The position numbers and the translations under genes are program-made. A DNA stretch of 64,000 nt, taken from positions 1-64,000 of the forward strand of contig URGP01000008.1 in NCBI GenBank assembly GCA_900547395.1, in the 5' to 3' direction. The notes beneath the pieces were generated by a model. That model was given only the letters and a program-made list of their open reading frames with translations, was not told the origin of the DNA and did no database searches. Positions 52,697 through 62,258 of this stretch are shown here, piece after piece (the first letter of the stretch is position 1; every line of letters begins with the position of its first letter). This DNA is from an uncultured Opitutales bacterium. Lineage in GTDB: Bacteria > Verrucomicrobiota > Verrucomicrobiia > Opitutales > Intestinicryptomonadaceae.

Positions 52697-54949
52697 ATGA
52701 AAAGGGTGGTTTTTTGTTTTTTAATTATGCTATCTTGCGAAATTTTCGCGCAAGAAGATTATGTAAAATATGTAAATCCCTACATGGGCAACATAAGCCA
52801 TACGCTTGTGCCGAGCCTGCCGACAATCCAGCTTCCGCACTCCATGCTCAGGGTTTATCCGAAAAGGCAGGATTTTGCGACTTGGGTTGTTGAAGATTTT
52901 TCTCTTGTTTCTCCGTCGCACCGCAACATATTTTCGGGCAACGGAATTTTGCCGTTTGTCGGAAAATCCGTTCCCGAAGTTTCTACTTTAGATAACGAAA
53001 AAATCTCGCCTTATTCGTATTTTGCCATTTTGGACGGGCAGGAAATAGGCGTTGAGTTTGTGCCGTCTTTCAAAAGCGCGCTTTATTCTTTCGATTTTTC
53101 AAATTCCCCCGCGGGGGAGGTCCGCAAAATCCGCATAAGAGTCGATAGCGGCGAAATCAAATTCGAAAAAAACAGGATAAATTTAATTCAAAACACGGGC
53201 AAGGCAGACAATGTTAAAATGTACGTTTCATTGGAGTTCGACGCCGAGCCGAAAGATGTAAAAATATATCCTTTTTCCCGCAAGCCTGAAAAAAATCCGC
53301 TATTGAAGCCCTCGAAGCCGTTTGTCGCAAAGCACGGGGCTGACGCTGTTTTGGATTTTGGAAGCGAAATTCAAAAAGTTTCGGTAAAATACGGGATTTC
53401 ATTCATAGATTTTGAAAGCGCGCAAAATAATTTGAAAAGGGAAATTGCCGATTTTGACATCGAAAAATTAAAGGGAAACGGTAATAAAATCTGGAACGAA
53501 GCCCTTTCAAAAATAAAAATAAAATCCTGCGACGAAGAGATGAAGCGCGTCTTTTACACTTCGTTTTGGCGCACTTTCGAGCGCATGATTGATTTTAGCG
53601 AATACGGCAGGTATTACAGCGCATACGACAATTCGGTGCATGAAACCGACAAGCCCTTTTATTGCGACGACTGGATATGGGATACTTACCGCACATCGCA
53701 TCCCTTGCGCGTCCTATTGGAGCCTTCAAAAGAGGCGCAAATGCTGCAAAGCTACATTGATATGGCAAACCAGACTTCCGAAAAATGGCTGCCGACTTTC
53801 CCGCAGATTTTCGGCGACGCCCACGCAATGAACGGCAACCACGTTGTGGCAAGCTTTTTGGACGCCTATCAAAAAGGCGTTAAAGGCTTTGATTTCAAGG
53901 CGGCGGTTTCGCTTTCCATCAACACTCTTTTGACTGAAAGCATTATTCCGTGGCATCGCGGGCATCGCACTGTTTTGGACGATTTTTATTCAAAAAACGG
54001 ATATTTTCCTGCGCTAAAACAGGGAGAAGCGGAAAGTGTGGCGGAAGTAAATACATTTGAAAAACGCCAGTCGGTTGCGGTGACGCTTGCAGCGAGTTTT
54101 GACGACTGGTGTACATACAAAATGCTGGAATGTTTTGAAAGGGATTTTCCAAAACAAACGGGCGGCAATTTTTCGGAAAACAAAAAGCTCTTTTTGTATC
54201 GCGCCAAAAACGCTGAAAATTTGTTCAATAAAAAAACGGGATTTTTCCATCCGAAAGATTTTGAGGGCAACTTTATCGAGCCTTTCGATTACCGAATTTC
54301 AGGCGGCTTGGGCTTTCGGGATTATTACGACGAAAACAATGCTTGGACCTACCGCTGGGACGCTCCGCATCTCGATTTGGTCGGCTTGATGGGCGGAGCG
54401 GAAAATTTCGAGAAAAATTTGGACGACACATTCCATACTCCGACGGGGCTTCCGAAATGGCGATTTTGGGGAAACCATGCTCCCGACCAAACGGGCAATG
54501 TCGGGCAGTTTTCAATGGGAAACGAGCCGTCTTTTCACATCCCGTATTTGTACAACAGGATAGGGAAGGGGTGGAAGACCCAAAAGGCGGTGCGCGCGCT
54601 TGTTTACACTTGGTTTAGAGACGACTTGATGGGCGTTCCGGGCGACGAGGACGGAGGAGCGATGAGCGCGTTTGTCGTATGGAGCATGTTGGGGCTTTAT
54701 CCCGACGTCGGAGAGCCGACTTACCAAATTGGCTCTCCGTTTTTCGAGGAAGCGGAAATCTCGCTTGAAAACGGCGGAAAAATAAAGATTATCGCAAAGA
54801 ACAATTCAAGGGAAAACAAGTATGTAAAATCCCTTAAAATAAACGGGGAAAACCATGAAAAGCTAAATATCCCGCATGGCAAGCTGAAATCGGGAGCGGT
54901 TCTTGAATTTGAAATGTCTGAAAGACCGAACAAAAAAAACGCTAATTAA
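52697..54949 (+). CDS. GH92 family alpha-mannosidase (second copy)
   Basis: The 750-residue secreted protein (signal MKRVVFCFLIMLSCEIFA) is a second GH92 enzyme, clearly diverged from the one at 37501-39678. It opens YVKYVNPYMGNISHTLVPS, with Glu610 in GNEPSFH (expected acid) and Asp650-Glu-Asp652 in PGDEDGGAMSAF (expected base pair). TYQIGSPFFEEAEISL near the end is typical. It lacks the SQTHLNGTG segment of the first copy, having SPSHRNIFSGNG instead, so the -1/+1 subsites and linkage preference are likely different. It would cut alpha-mannose from host N-glycans or similar. A terminator follows. Confidence 0.94.
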   Translation: MKRVVFCFLIMLSCEIFAQEDYVKYVNPYMGNISHTLVPSLPTIQLPHSMLRVYPKRQDFATWVVEDFSLVSPSHRNIFSGNGILPFVGKSVPEVSTLDNEKISPYSYFAILDGQEIGVEFVPSFKSALYSFDFSNSPAGEVRKIRIRVDSGEIKFEKNRINLIQNTGKADNVKMYVSLEFDAEPKDVKIYPFSRKPEKNPLLKPSKPFVAKHGADAVLDFGSEIQKVSVKYGISFIDFESAQNNLKREIADFDIEKLKGNGNKIWNEALSKIKIKSCDEEMKRVFYTSFWRTFERMIDFSEYGRYYSAYDNSVHETDKPFYCDDWIWDTYRTSHPLRVLLEPSKEAQMLQSYIDMANQTSEKWLPTFPQIFGDAHAMNGNHVVASFLDAYQKGVKGFDFKAAVSLSINTLLTESIIPWHRGHRTVLDDFYSKNGYFPALKQGEAESVAEVNTFEKRQSVAVTLAASFDDWCTYKMLECFERDFPKQTGGNFSENKKLFLYRAKNAENLFNKKTGFFHPKDFEGNFIEPFDYRISGGLGFRDYYDENNAWTYRWDAPHLDLVGLMGGAENFEKNLDDTFHTPTGLPKWRFWGNHAPDQTGNVGQFSMGNEPSFHIPYLYNRIGKGWKTQKAVRALVYTWFRDDLMGVPGDEDGGAMSAFVVWSMLGLYPDVGEPTYQIGSPFFEEAEISLENGGKIKIIAKNNSRENKYVKSLKINGENHEKLNIPHGKLKSGAVLEFEMSERPNKKNAN

Positions 54950-54995
54950 GATAAAACAGAAATTTGAAGATTTAGAATATCTAGCAATCAAAAGC

Positions 54996-55021
54996 GCGGC
55001 AAAAAATGCCGCTCTTTTTTT
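54996..55021 (+). terminator. Rho-independent terminator of the second GH92 gene
   Basis: GCGGCA pairs with TGCCGC around a 5-nt A loop and is followed by TCTTTTTTT. It separates the GH92 gene from the inverted-repeat region and the second PEP-CTERM gene. Confidence 0.8.
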
Positions 55022-55066
55022 ACACCCCATTCTTCTGTTTAAATGAATTTGGCGGTTTTTGGTAAC

Positions 55067-55223
55067 CGTATTGTTAATACGGTTGTCAACAAAAATTTGT
55101 AAAACAAAGGCTTGGGAAGGATTTTTTAGTTTGTGAAAAATTCTCATTTGCCAATACAAATTGCACAAGTAGCTTTTAATAAGCAAATTAAATATTATAA
55201 AAAACAACCGTATTAACAATACG
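55067..55223. repeat. Perfect 20-bp inverted repeats enclosing 117 bp (candidate invertible promoter)
   Basis: CGTATTGTTAATACGGTTGT at 55067-55086 recurs as its exact reverse complement at 55204-55223. Each arm has an inner dyad CGTATT-GTT-AATACG, as expected of a recombinase binding site. The right arm ends 34 bp before the ATG of the PEP-CTERM gene at 55258. Inside, TTTG (55147-55150), 19 bp and TAGCTTTT (55170-55177) resemble a Bacteroidetes-type promoter facing that gene; no clear sigma-70 pair is seen. No target-site duplication flanks the arms, which weakens a transposon explanation. No recombinase gene is nearby. Confidence 0.75.
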
Positions 55224-55257
55224 CATATCTTTGGAGCTTTATTTATATAATCGTATT

Positions 55258-56805
55258 ATGAAAAAAATGAAAAATACGCAAAAAATCATTGTGGCATTGG
55301 GAGCCTCTTTATTGTTTCAAGGCGCATATGTTTTCGCCGCAGGGCAATATTTTGTTGAAGAGGATTTCAAGGACCGGACAATAGAAGCTTTAAATCCTGT
55401 CGGTGTTTACGTCAGTTCAAGTGCGTTAAGCTCTCCCGATGAAATTTACATTACGGGCAGAGAGGCGAGCGGCAATACGTTAAACGGCGGTTTGATGAGT
55501 ACGGGAGGCCTTATAAACAGCGGCTCTTCCAAGCTTGTTGTTTCAAACAGCAAATTTTTAAACAACGCAGCTACAACTTCAAACGGATCTGTTTACAGCT
55601 CGATAATGGAAGGCAAAAACATTGAAGTCAGCGGCAGCGAATTTATCGGCAATTCCGCTTCCATGAATGCGGCTTCCGGCAATTTTATGGTATATGGTGT
55701 CGTTTCGAGCGTAAGAGGCGTAAATGTCGCAACCTTTGACAATGTCAAATTCGACTCCAACAGCGCAAGCAGCTCTTACCGCGTTCAAGGCGGAGTGTTT
55801 CAAGTTTCGATGGGCGGAACATTGAACATAACGAACTCCTCTTTTTCAAACAATACGGCGGAAGCCAAAAACAAGGCACGCGGCGGAGCAATCGAAAATT
55901 ATAACGGCGTTTTAAATATTTCGGAGACCGTTTTTGAAAACAACAGCGTAAAACGTGCAGGTTCTATCTCTTCTTACGGCGGCGCAGTTTATTCGTCGGA
56001 AAGCAATGCCATAACAACCTTAACAGACGTAAGCTTTATCGGCAATTACGCCGACAAGGGATATGGCGGCGCAGTTTGTGTTGAAGGAGGTTCCACTTTG
56101 AATTTGAAAGTTCAAAAAAATGCTGTTTTTTCAGGTAACTACGCTACAAATTCAAGCGGTGAAAAAGTTGATACAAGCGGCGGATTTTTATATATGACCG
56201 AATCTTCAAAAGTAAATTTTGATGTTTCAGAAGGTGCGGTTTTAACTGTCGGCGACGGAACTGCGGGCTATGACTCTTTTGCCGCATCAAAGGATTCAAA
56301 ATCTATCATCACAAAAGTTGGTGCGGGAGAAATGGTTGTAAACAGCTCCATGTCCGACTATAAGTCCGACTTGAACGTCAATGAAGGCTCAATGACCGTA
56401 AACGGCGGTTTGGGTGCAAATGTTCTTACCGTGGCTTCGGGTGCTTCTTTTGTTTCAACAGGAGCATTTGACATTGGCACACTCGCAGTTTCTTCAAACG
56501 GCAAAATATCTCTTGCGGAAGGATCAACTTTCGATGTCTTGCAGATAAATTACGAAAACGAACTTTCTGACGGCGATATTTTCTCCATAAGCGACATTTG
56601 CGACGGAGAGCTTACTGAAAGCATTGTTTGCAGCGTCATCGAAAACGGGGCACAATACAAGCTTTTTGATAAAAACGGCGTAGAATGGGAAGCCCATTAC
56701 CAAGACGGATCATTTTCAGTTGGAAACATTCCTGAGCCATCTACTTGCGCGGCAATTTTCGGTGCGATTGCTCTCGCGTTTGCGGCGTACAGAAGAAGAA
56801 AATAA
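55258..56805 (+). CDS. Secreted beta-helix protein with PEP-CTERM tail, behind the inverted repeat
   Basis: The 515-residue protein is read from the ATG at 55258 (MKKMKNTQKIIVALGASLLF signal). The body has repeats of the polymorphic outer-membrane/right-handed beta-helix kind: NITNSSFSNNTAEAKNKARG, FENNSVKRAGS and VSFIGNYADKGYGGAVCVEG. The FxxN and GGA(V/I) signatures recall chlamydial Pmp and adhesin passengers. It ends IPEPSTCAAIFGAIALAFAA followed by YRRRK, a PEP-CTERM sorting signal. A TTG nine codons upstream is in frame but adds nothing signal-like. Expression may switch with the inverted segment at 55067-55223. Function is probably adhesion or surface variation. Confidence 0.88.
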   Translation: MKKMKNTQKIIVALGASLLFQGAYVFAAGQYFVEEDFKDRTIEALNPVGVYVSSSALSSPDEIYITGREASGNTLNGGLMSTGGLINSGSSKLVVSNSKFLNNAATTSNGSVYSSIMEGKNIEVSGSEFIGNSASMNAASGNFMVYGVVSSVRGVNVATFDNVKFDSNSASSSYRVQGGVFQVSMGGTLNITNSSFSNNTAEAKNKARGGAIENYNGVLNISETVFENNSVKRAGSISSYGGAVYSSESNAITTLTDVSFIGNYADKGYGGAVCVEGGSTLNLKVQKNAVFSGNYATNSSGEKVDTSGGFLYMTESSKVNFDVSEGAVLTVGDGTAGYDSFAASKDSKSIITKVGAGEMVVNSSMSDYKSDLNVNEGSMTVNGGLGANVLTVASGASFVSTGAFDIGTLAVSSNGKISLAEGSTFDVLQINYENELSDGDIFSISDICDGELTESIVCSVIENGAQYKLFDKNGVEWEAHYQDGSFSVGNIPEPSTCAAIFGAIALAFAAYRRRK

Positions 56806-56826
56806 TTTTTTATAGGTATATAAAAC

Positions 56827-56859
56827 AAGGCGGGGACTGCTTTTTGCTGTCCCCGCCTT
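56827..56859. terminator. Terminator between convergent PEP-CTERM gene and clpB
   Basis: AAGGCGGGGAC pairs perfectly with GTCCCCGCCTT around an 11-nt T-rich loop. The T tract after it is weak on the plus strand and moderate on the minus strand, so it may serve both genes. Confidence 0.7.
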
Positions 56860-56879
56860 TCCGTTTTTGGGATTTAAGT

Positions 56880-59435
56880 TTAAACCTTAAAGACGCCGCC
56901 TTCTTTTATTTCTCCCGAAACGATTGCGTGCGCAAGCGGAGTTTCAATCTTCTGATCAATCAGCCTGCGCAGCGGGCGCGCGCCGTAGGCGGGATCGTAG
57001 CCTTCGATTGCGAGATTGTCGAGAGTAGGCTTTGTTACTTCTATCGTAATCTTCTGCCTTGCAAGGCGTTTGTTCAGCATATCGATGTGCAGTTTTACGA
57101 TTGATTCGATTTGGTCCTGCGTCAAGGCCTTGAAGATTATGATGTCGTCTATTCTGTTTAGGAATTCCGGCTTGAAGTATCCGCGAAGTTCGCTTGTTAC
57201 GGCTTCGGAAGACGCGCGGTTAAGCGAGCCGTCTTTTTCGATTTTGGCGTCTGTTATGAAACGCGCCCCGATATTCGAAGTCATTATTATGACCGTGTTT
57301 TTGAAATCGACCCTCCTGCCTTGTGAATCGGTCAAAATGCCGTCGTCCATAACCTGCAAAAGCGTGTTGAGGACATCGGGGTGCGCCTTTTCTATTTCGT
57401 CGAAAAGCACGACGGAGTAGGGGCGGCGGCGGACTGCCTCGGTCAGCTGCCCGCCTTGTTCAAAGCCGATGTATCCCGGGGGCGCGCCAATCAAACGCGA
57501 GACGGAATGCTTTTCCATGTACTCGCTCATGTCAATTCTCACTATGTTTTCTTCGCTGTCGAACAAAGTTGAGGCGAGGGCTTTTGCAAGCTCCGTTTTG
57601 CCGACGCCCGTGGGTCCTAAGAACATGAAAGTTCCCGTAGGTCTTTTCGGGTCTTTTATACCCGCGCGGGAGCGGAGTATGGCGTTTGAGACGCTTTTTA
57701 TGGCTTCGTCCTGTCCGATGACGCGCTTATGCAGAAGTTCGGGAAGATGCAAAATCTTTTCGCGTTCGCTTTCCACAAGTTTGTTTACGGGAATGCCCGT
57801 CCATTCGCTTACGACGTCCGCAATTTCTTCGGGGCCGACGTTTTCCTTTACGAGCTTGTCGTCCTTTTTAGCCTTTTTTTCGGCTTTTTTAAGTTCTGCT
57901 TCGAGTTTAGGAATTTCGCCGTACTTGATTTCAGCGGCGGTTGTCAGGTCATAGTCGCGTTCGGCTTTCGCCATTCTGATGTTTGCCTGTTCCAGCTGTT
58001 CGCGGAGTTTGCCCGCCAGATTTGCGGTATTCTTTTCTTCTTCCCATCTCGCCTTCAATGCAGAAGACTTTTCGCGCAAGTCGGCGAGGGTTTTGCGCAG
58101 TTCCTCCAATCGGGATTTGTCGGCGTCGTTCTTTTCGCCCAAAAGCGCGGCTTCTTCGATTTCAAGCTGCATGACTTGGCGGAGCATGTCGTCGAGTTCG
58201 GCGGGCATCGAGTTCATTTGGGTTTTAATTCTCGCGCAAGCTTCGTCAACCAAGTCGATTGCCTTGTCGGGAAGCTGTCTGCCCGAAATGTACCTGTCTG
58301 ACAAAACGGAAGCTTCGACAAGAGCCTTGTCGAGAATTTGTACGCCGTGGTAGGTTTCGAGCCTTTCTTTTATGCCGCGCAAAATGGCAATCGTGATTTC
58401 AACACTCGGCTCAGGCACGAACACGCTTTGAAACCTGCGTTCCAACGCCGCGTCTTTTTCTATGTACTGGCGGTACTCGTCAAGGGTGGTTGCGCCTATG
58501 CAACGCAGTTCGCCCCTCGCGAGCATCGGCTTTAACATATTCGAAGCGTCCAAAGAGCCTTCCGTTTTGCCCGCGCCCACGATTGTGTGTAGCTCGTCGA
58601 TAAAAAGGATTATTTTTCCGTTGCTTTCTTTTATCTTGTTTAATACGGCTTTCAGTCTTTCCTCAAATTCGCCCCTGTATTTCGCGCCCGCGATGAGTGA
58701 GCCCATGTCGAGTGCAAAAATCGTCTTGTCCCTCAAATTTTCGGGGACGTCCTGGCGCACTATTCTCTGGGCCAACCCTTCGGCAATCGCGGTTTTGCCG
58801 ACGCCCGGCTCGCCGATTAAAACGGGGTTATTCTTTGTCTTTCTCGAAAGTATGCGCACGACGCGGCGGATTTCGTCGTCCCTGCCGATTACGGGGTCGA
58901 GCTTGCCGTCTTTTGCGAGTTGAACCAAGTCGGAGCCGTACTTTTCAAGGACTTCGTAAGTGGCTTCGGGCGTTTTGCTTGTGACGCGGCTTGTTCCGCG
59001 CATTTCCTTGATTTGGCTTAGCGCGCCATCGTAAGAAATTTGGTTTGCCTTCAAGAGGTTTGCAAGCTCGGAGGGTTCAGGCTTTTCCAAAATTGCAAGA
59101 TAAAGGTGTTCGGTTGAAACAAACTCGTCTTTCATCGAATTTGCGATTGCCTCTGCACGGGCCATCGCCGAAGAAAATGACGGGCTTAAATAAACTTCGC
59201 CGCTTGCACCCTTTACAGAGGGAAGGGCTTTTACGAGTCTTAAAAGCCCCATCTCGATTGAGGACTTCAAGCCGTAAGTTTTGTCCAAAAGCGCGCCCAC
59301 GACGCCGTCTTTTTGAGAAACGAGGGCCGAAAGCAAATGTATGCAGTTAAGCTCGCTGTTTGCGTTCAACTGCGCAAGGTTGCGCGCGGCGTTTATCGCT
59401 TCTATGGTTTTTTCGGTTAATTTTTCGCTGTTCAT
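56880..59435 (-). CDS. clpB: ATP-dependent chaperone ClpB
   Basis: The 851-residue Hsp100 disaggregase works with DnaK to rescue aggregated proteins. It has the N-terminal Clp repeat domain (about 1-145), AAA1 with Walker [17 protein letters not shown] (about 200), the long coiled middle domain (about 400-525) that distinguishes ClpB from ClpA/ClpC, and AAA2 with [17 protein letters not shown] (about 595). SDKY-like C-terminal ends follow. It lacks the IGL/F loop for ClpP, so it is a chaperone, not a protease subunit. A promoter is proposed at 59483-59511. Confidence 0.96.
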   Translation of the reverse strand: MNSEKLTEKTIEAINAARNLAQLNANSELNCIHLLSALVSQKDGVVGALLDKTYGLKSSIEMGLLRLVKALPSVKGASGEVYLSPSFSSAMARAEAIANSMKDEFVSTEHLYLAILEKPEPSELANLLKANQISYDGALSQIKEMRGTSRVTSKTPEATYEVLEKYGSDLVQLAKDGKLDPVIGRDDEIRRVVRILSRKTKNNPVLIGEPGVGKTAIAEGLAQRIVRQDVPENLRDKTIFALDMGSLIAGAKYRGEFEERLKAVLNKIKESNGKIILFIDELHTIVGAGKTEGSLDASNMLKPMLARGELRCIGATTLDEYRQYIEKDAALERRFQSVFVPEPSVEITIAILRGIKERLETYHGVQILDKALVEASVLSDRYISGRQLPDKAIDLVDEACARIKTQMNSMPAELDDMLRQVMQLEIEEAALLGEKNDADKSRLEELRKTLADLREKSSALKARWEEEKNTANLAGKLREQLEQANIRMAKAERDYDLTTAAEIKYGEIPKLEAELKKAEKKAKKDDKLVKENVGPEEIADVVSEWTGIPVNKLVESEREKILHLPELLHKRVIGQDEAIKSVSNAILRSRAGIKDPKRPTGTFMFLGPTGVGKTELAKALASTLFDSEENIVRIDMSEYMEKHSVSRLIGAPPGYIGFEQGGQLTEAVRRRPYSVVLFDEIEKAHPDVLNTLLQVMDDGILTDSQGRRVDFKNTVIIMTSNIGARFITDAKIEKDGSLNRASSEAVTSELRGYFKPEFLNRIDDIIIFKALTQDQIESIVKLHIDMLNKRLARQKITIEVTKPTLDNLAIEGYDPAYGARPLRRLIDQKIETPLAHAIVSGEIKEGGVFKV

Positions 59436-59482
59436 ATGTCTTTTATATTAAGCACTTTTTGTGCCAATTTCTTAAATTGCTT

Positions 59483-59511
59483 ATAATAAGTTTCTAATTG
59501 AAATTTTCCAA
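59483..59511 (-). promoter_or_regulatory. Candidate clpB promoter
   Basis: On the minus strand TTGGAA (59511-59506) and TATTAT (59488-59483) are 17 bp apart. The -35 extends to CTTGGAAA, close to the heat-shock sigma-32 -35 CTTGAAA, but the expected CCCCAT -10 is absent. It is 48 bp upstream of the start codon. Confidence 0.4.
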
Positions 59512-59531
59512 GTGCCCGATTTTTTCTTTCA

Positions 59532-59590
59532 TGCGACATTTTTACCCACGGGGGGAAATATTGTCGCACAAAAAATCGACTTTTTATAAA
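59532..59590 (+). promoter_or_regulatory. Candidate lpxC-fabZ promoter with overlapping inverted repeat
   Basis: TTGTCG (59561-59566) and TATAAA (59585-59590) are 18 bp apart, 62 bp upstream of the lpxC-fabZ start. TGCGACA (59532-59538) and TGTCGCA (59562-59568) form 7-bp inverted arms that overlap the -35, with a CCCACGGGGGG stretch between, so they may be an operator. Short arms make chance possible. Confidence 0.35.
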
Positions 59591-59651
59591 TATATCGGAC
59601 ACAAAAAGCTTTACGAAATAAATTTATACGTTTTAATTTAAATTTTTAATA

Positions 59652-60983
59652 ATGAAACAAAGAACTATTTTAAGGGAAGTAAGCATAAGCGGCACGTCAT
59701 TGCACACTGCCGCCAATGTAACGCTCACGCTAAAACCCGCGCCCGCGAACACAGGCATAGTTTTCAGGCGCACGGATATTTACGGCAAGCCCGAAATAAA
59801 GCCGTCGATAGAGCTTGTTGACGACCTCGTACGCAACACGAGCATAGCGCAGGGGCACGTCAAGCTCCATACGATAGAACATGTAATGTCTGCCCTTTGG
59901 AGCATGGATATCGACAATGTTTATGTCGAAATGAACGCCGCCGAGCCTCCGATTTTGGACGGATCTTCAAAATTGTTCGTCAATTTGATTTTGCAGGCAG
60001 AGCCTGTCGAGCAGGACGCCGAAAGAAAGTATTACGAACTCAAATCGCCCCTTTCCATAAGCGAAGGCAACCGTTCGATAATAGCTCTTCCTTACGACGG
60101 TCTTAAAATTACCTGCACTTCCGCAGACGACCGCGGAATTCACACACAGCACCTTTCTCTCGACATCGACGCCGAAACCTATGCAAGCGGCATCGCTCCC
60201 GCCCGCACTTTCACTGTTTACGAAGATATTGAAGCTCTCCTTAAAATGGGGAAAATTCAGGGGGGAAGTTTGGATTCCGCAATCGTGATAAAAGGCGACA
60301 AAATACTTTCAAAAGAGCCTTTGCGCTATCAGGACGAATTTGTGCGCCACAAGATTTTGGACATTTTGGGCGACATATCGCTTCTCGGCATCCGCTTGAA
60401 GGCGCATATCATTGCAATCCGCCCCGGGCACGCTTTCAACGCAAAGCTTACATCTAAAATCTTTGAGCAAATGAAAGACGCGGAAGCTTCTCCTAAAAAG
60501 AAAGAAGCTTTGCCGCAGACCAAAATTTTTACCGAAAACTTTTTGGACATCCGCAGAATAATCGACCTTATGCCGCATCGCTATCCCTTCATAATGATAG
60601 ACCGCATAATAGACGTAAGGGGCGAAGACGAAATCACCGCGATTAAAAACGTAACGATAAATGAGCCGTTCTTCCAGGGGCACTTCCCCGGAAATCCCGT
60701 AATGCCGGGCGTTTTGCAGCTTGAAGCAATGGCGCAGGCGGCGGGCATTCTGATGTTCCGCAGGGTATCCTCGGAAGGGAAAATCGCATTCTTTATGAGC
60801 GCGGACAAGGTGAAATTCAGAAAACCCGTAATTCCCGGAGACCAACTCGAAATCGAGGCGAAAATTATGCAAGTGAAAAACAACAAAATCGCCACGGCGG
60901 AAGCCGTATGCAAAGTTGGCGGCAAGCCCGTAAGCTCGGCGACATTGATGTTTACCCTCGTGGATTCCGCAAGCGCGTACTAA
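59652..60983 (+). CDS. lpxC-fabZ: Bifunctional UDP-3-O-acyl-N-acetylglucosamine deacetylase / 3-hydroxyacyl-ACP dehydratase fusion
   Basis: The 443-residue protein joins two enzymes. Residues 1-270 are LpxC, the committed step of lipid A synthesis: zinc ligands His77 ([11 protein letters not shown]), His233 and Asp237 ([12 protein letters not shown]), and His260 (RPGHAFN) as general acid. A linker rich in Lys (about 275-292) leads to FabZ (about 295-443) with [11 protein letters not shown], His344 ([14 protein letters not shown]) and Glu358 (LEAMAQ). The fusion couples lipid A and fatty acid elongation, which compete for 3-hydroxyacyl-ACP. Such fusions are known from Bacteroidetes and some related phyla. 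lpxA follows 14 bp later. Confidence 0.96.
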   Translation: MKQRTILREVSISGTSLHTAANVTLTLKPAPANTGIVFRRTDIYGKPEIKPSIELVDDLVRNTSIAQGHVKLHTIEHVMSALWSMDIDNVYVEMNAAEPPILDGSSKLFVNLILQAEPVEQDAERKYYELKSPLSISEGNRSIIALPYDGLKITCTSADDRGIHTQHLSLDIDAETYASGIAPARTFTVYEDIEALLKMGKIQGGSLDSAIVIKGDKILSKEPLRYQDEFVRHKILDILGDISLLGIRLKAHIIAIRPGHAFNAKLTSKIFEQMKDAEASPKKKEALPQTKIFTENFLDIRRIIDLMPHRYPFIMIDRIIDVRGEDEITAIKNVTINEPFFQGHFPGNPVMPGVLQLEAMAQAAGILMFRRVSSEGKIAFFMSADKVKFRKPVIPGDQLEIEAKIMQVKNNKIATAEAVCKVGGKPVSSATLMFTLVDSASAY

Positions 60984-60997
60984 TTTAACTTAAAAAT

Positions 60998-61774
60998 ATG
61001 CCGAAAATTCATCCAACTGCAATCATTGAAGACGGAGCTAAACTCGCAGACGATGTCGAAATAGGAGCTTATGCCTACATAGGCTCGGAAGTTGAGCTGG
61101 GAGAGGGCACTATTATTGCGCACCATGCCACCGTTGACGGATTTACGAAAATGGGCAAAAACAACCAGGTTTTTCCGTATGCCTTCATCGGGGGCAAGAC
61201 AAACGACCTTAAATATAAAGGCGGAAAAACGGGGCTTGTAATAGGAGATAACAACGTATTCAGGGAATACACAACCGCGCATCTTGCCACTGCCGACAAC
61301 ACTTTTACCACAATCGGCAACAACAATCTTTTCATCGCTTACAGCCATGTTGCGCATGACTGCGTTGTGGGCAATTTCGTGATTATGAGCGCGCATACGG
61401 CTCTCGGTGGGCACGTCAGAGTTGACGACCACGCGGTTATAGGCTGGAATGCAGGGCTTCACCAGTTTTCGAGAGTCGGGGAATATTCGATGCTCGGCGG
61501 TTGCTCGAAAGGCTCGAAAGACATACCTCCATTTATGATGTCGGACGGTTTCCCCGCAGTTCCATGTTCCATAAACAAGCTTAATATGCAGCGCAATAAT
61601 TTCTCGGAAGAGGAAATAAACCTCGCTTTTTACGCTTTCAAAACGATTTACAAGAGGGGGCTTTCGCGCAAGCACGCTATTGCGGCATTGGAAGAGCACC
61701 CGCAAGCTCAAACTTCGAGAGTTTTAAAGTCGATAATAGCGTTTGCAAAAGAGCCGAGCCAGAGAGGTTTTTAA
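60998..61774 (+). CDS. lpxA: UDP-N-acetylglucosamine acyltransferase
   Basis: The 258-residue left-handed beta-helix enzyme adds a 3-hydroxyacyl chain to UDP-GlcNAc, the first step of lipid A synthesis. The N-terminus KIHPTAIIEDGAKLADDVEI shows the hexapeptide repeats. The catalytic His120 lies in YSHVAHDCVVG, and the C-terminal helices include GLSRKHAIAALEE. It sits 14 bp after lpxC-fabZ in the same transcript, so the first two lipid A steps and FabZ are made together. A strong terminator follows. Confidence 0.97.
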   Translation: MPKIHPTAIIEDGAKLADDVEIGAYAYIGSEVELGEGTIIAHHATVDGFTKMGKNNQVFPYAFIGGKTNDLKYKGGKTGLVIGDNNVFREYTTAHLATADNTFTTIGNNNLFIAYSHVAHDCVVGNFVIMSAHTALGGHVRVDDHAVIGWNAGLHQFSRVGEYSMLGGCSKGSKDIPPFMMSDGFPAVPCSINKLNMQRNNFSEEEINLAFYAFKTIYKRGLSRKHAIAALEEHPQAQTSRVLKSIIAFAKEPSQRGF

Positions 61775-61780
61775 TAAAAT

Positions 61781-61813
61781 AAAAACCGCAGTTTAAACGC
61801 TGCGGTTTTTTTG
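61781..61813 (+). terminator. Rho-independent terminator of the lpx operon
   Basis: AAAAACCGCAG pairs with CTGCGGTTTTT around an 8-nt loop, followed by further T. It begins 6 bp after the lpxA stop and may also work for the convergent gene at 61829. Confidence 0.85.
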
Positions 61814-61828
61814 CATGGCAAAACTGTA

Positions 61829-62254
61829 TTACTTTTCCGAAATTTCATCACTGTTTTTTTGTGCGCTTTCGGATTGTTTTGAAAGTCTGGTTTTTAGAAG
61901 TTCCAAATCTTCTTTTGACGGATTTTTCAAAGCAATGCCTTCTATTATCAAATCTTCAATGCTTCTTTTTTCTCCCAAAGTTTTGACTTTTAATTTTACA
62001 CTATGTGTCTTTGGGTTGACATTCATATCTTTTAAGATTTCTGCAACTTCCTTTTTTAGGAAAATCTTTTCATTTTTGCCAAATTTAATATAGTGTTCAT
62101 CATTGTATATTCGATTGTTGCCCGTTTTAATATCTTCAAGCACTTCTACTCCGTATTTTCTTGTAATGTATTGGCTTGTTATTGTGTTTAAAGGAAGAGA
62201 AGCTTGTATTAGAATTACAACTATAAATAAAATTAAAAGCGATATTTTTTTCAT
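61829..62254 (-). CDS. Small secreted or membrane-anchored protein, unknown function
   Basis: The 141-residue protein has an N-terminal hydrophobic segment (MKKISLLILFIVVILIQASL) that is either a signal anchor or a signal peptide. The rest is a Lys/Glu-rich, probably periplasmic domain ending in a charged helix (LKTRLSKQSESAQKNS). It starts 4 bp after the DUF2157 gene and is surely co-transcribed. DUF2157 proteins are often followed by GDYXXLXY-domain proteins of similar size, but I do not see that motif here, so the identity is open. Confidence 0.7.
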   Translation of the reverse strand: MKKISLLILFIVVILIQASLPLNTITSQYITRKYGVEVLEDIKTGNNRIYNDEHYIKFGKNEKIFLKKEVAEILKDMNVNPKTHSVKLKVKTLGEKRSIEDLIIEGIALKNPSKEDLELLKTRLSKQSESAQKNSDEISEK

Positions 62255-62258
62255 AGCA

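Noticed and set aside
55067..55223. Short inverted-repeat transposable element (MITE)
   Set aside because: No target-site duplication flanks the arms and no second copy is seen in the window; kept only as the alternative to an invertible segment.
59436..59480. CIRCE-type HrcA operator upstream of clpB
   Set aside because: TTAAGCAC...GTGCCAA-like bases are present but do not form the required 9-bp inverted repeat with 9-bp spacer.
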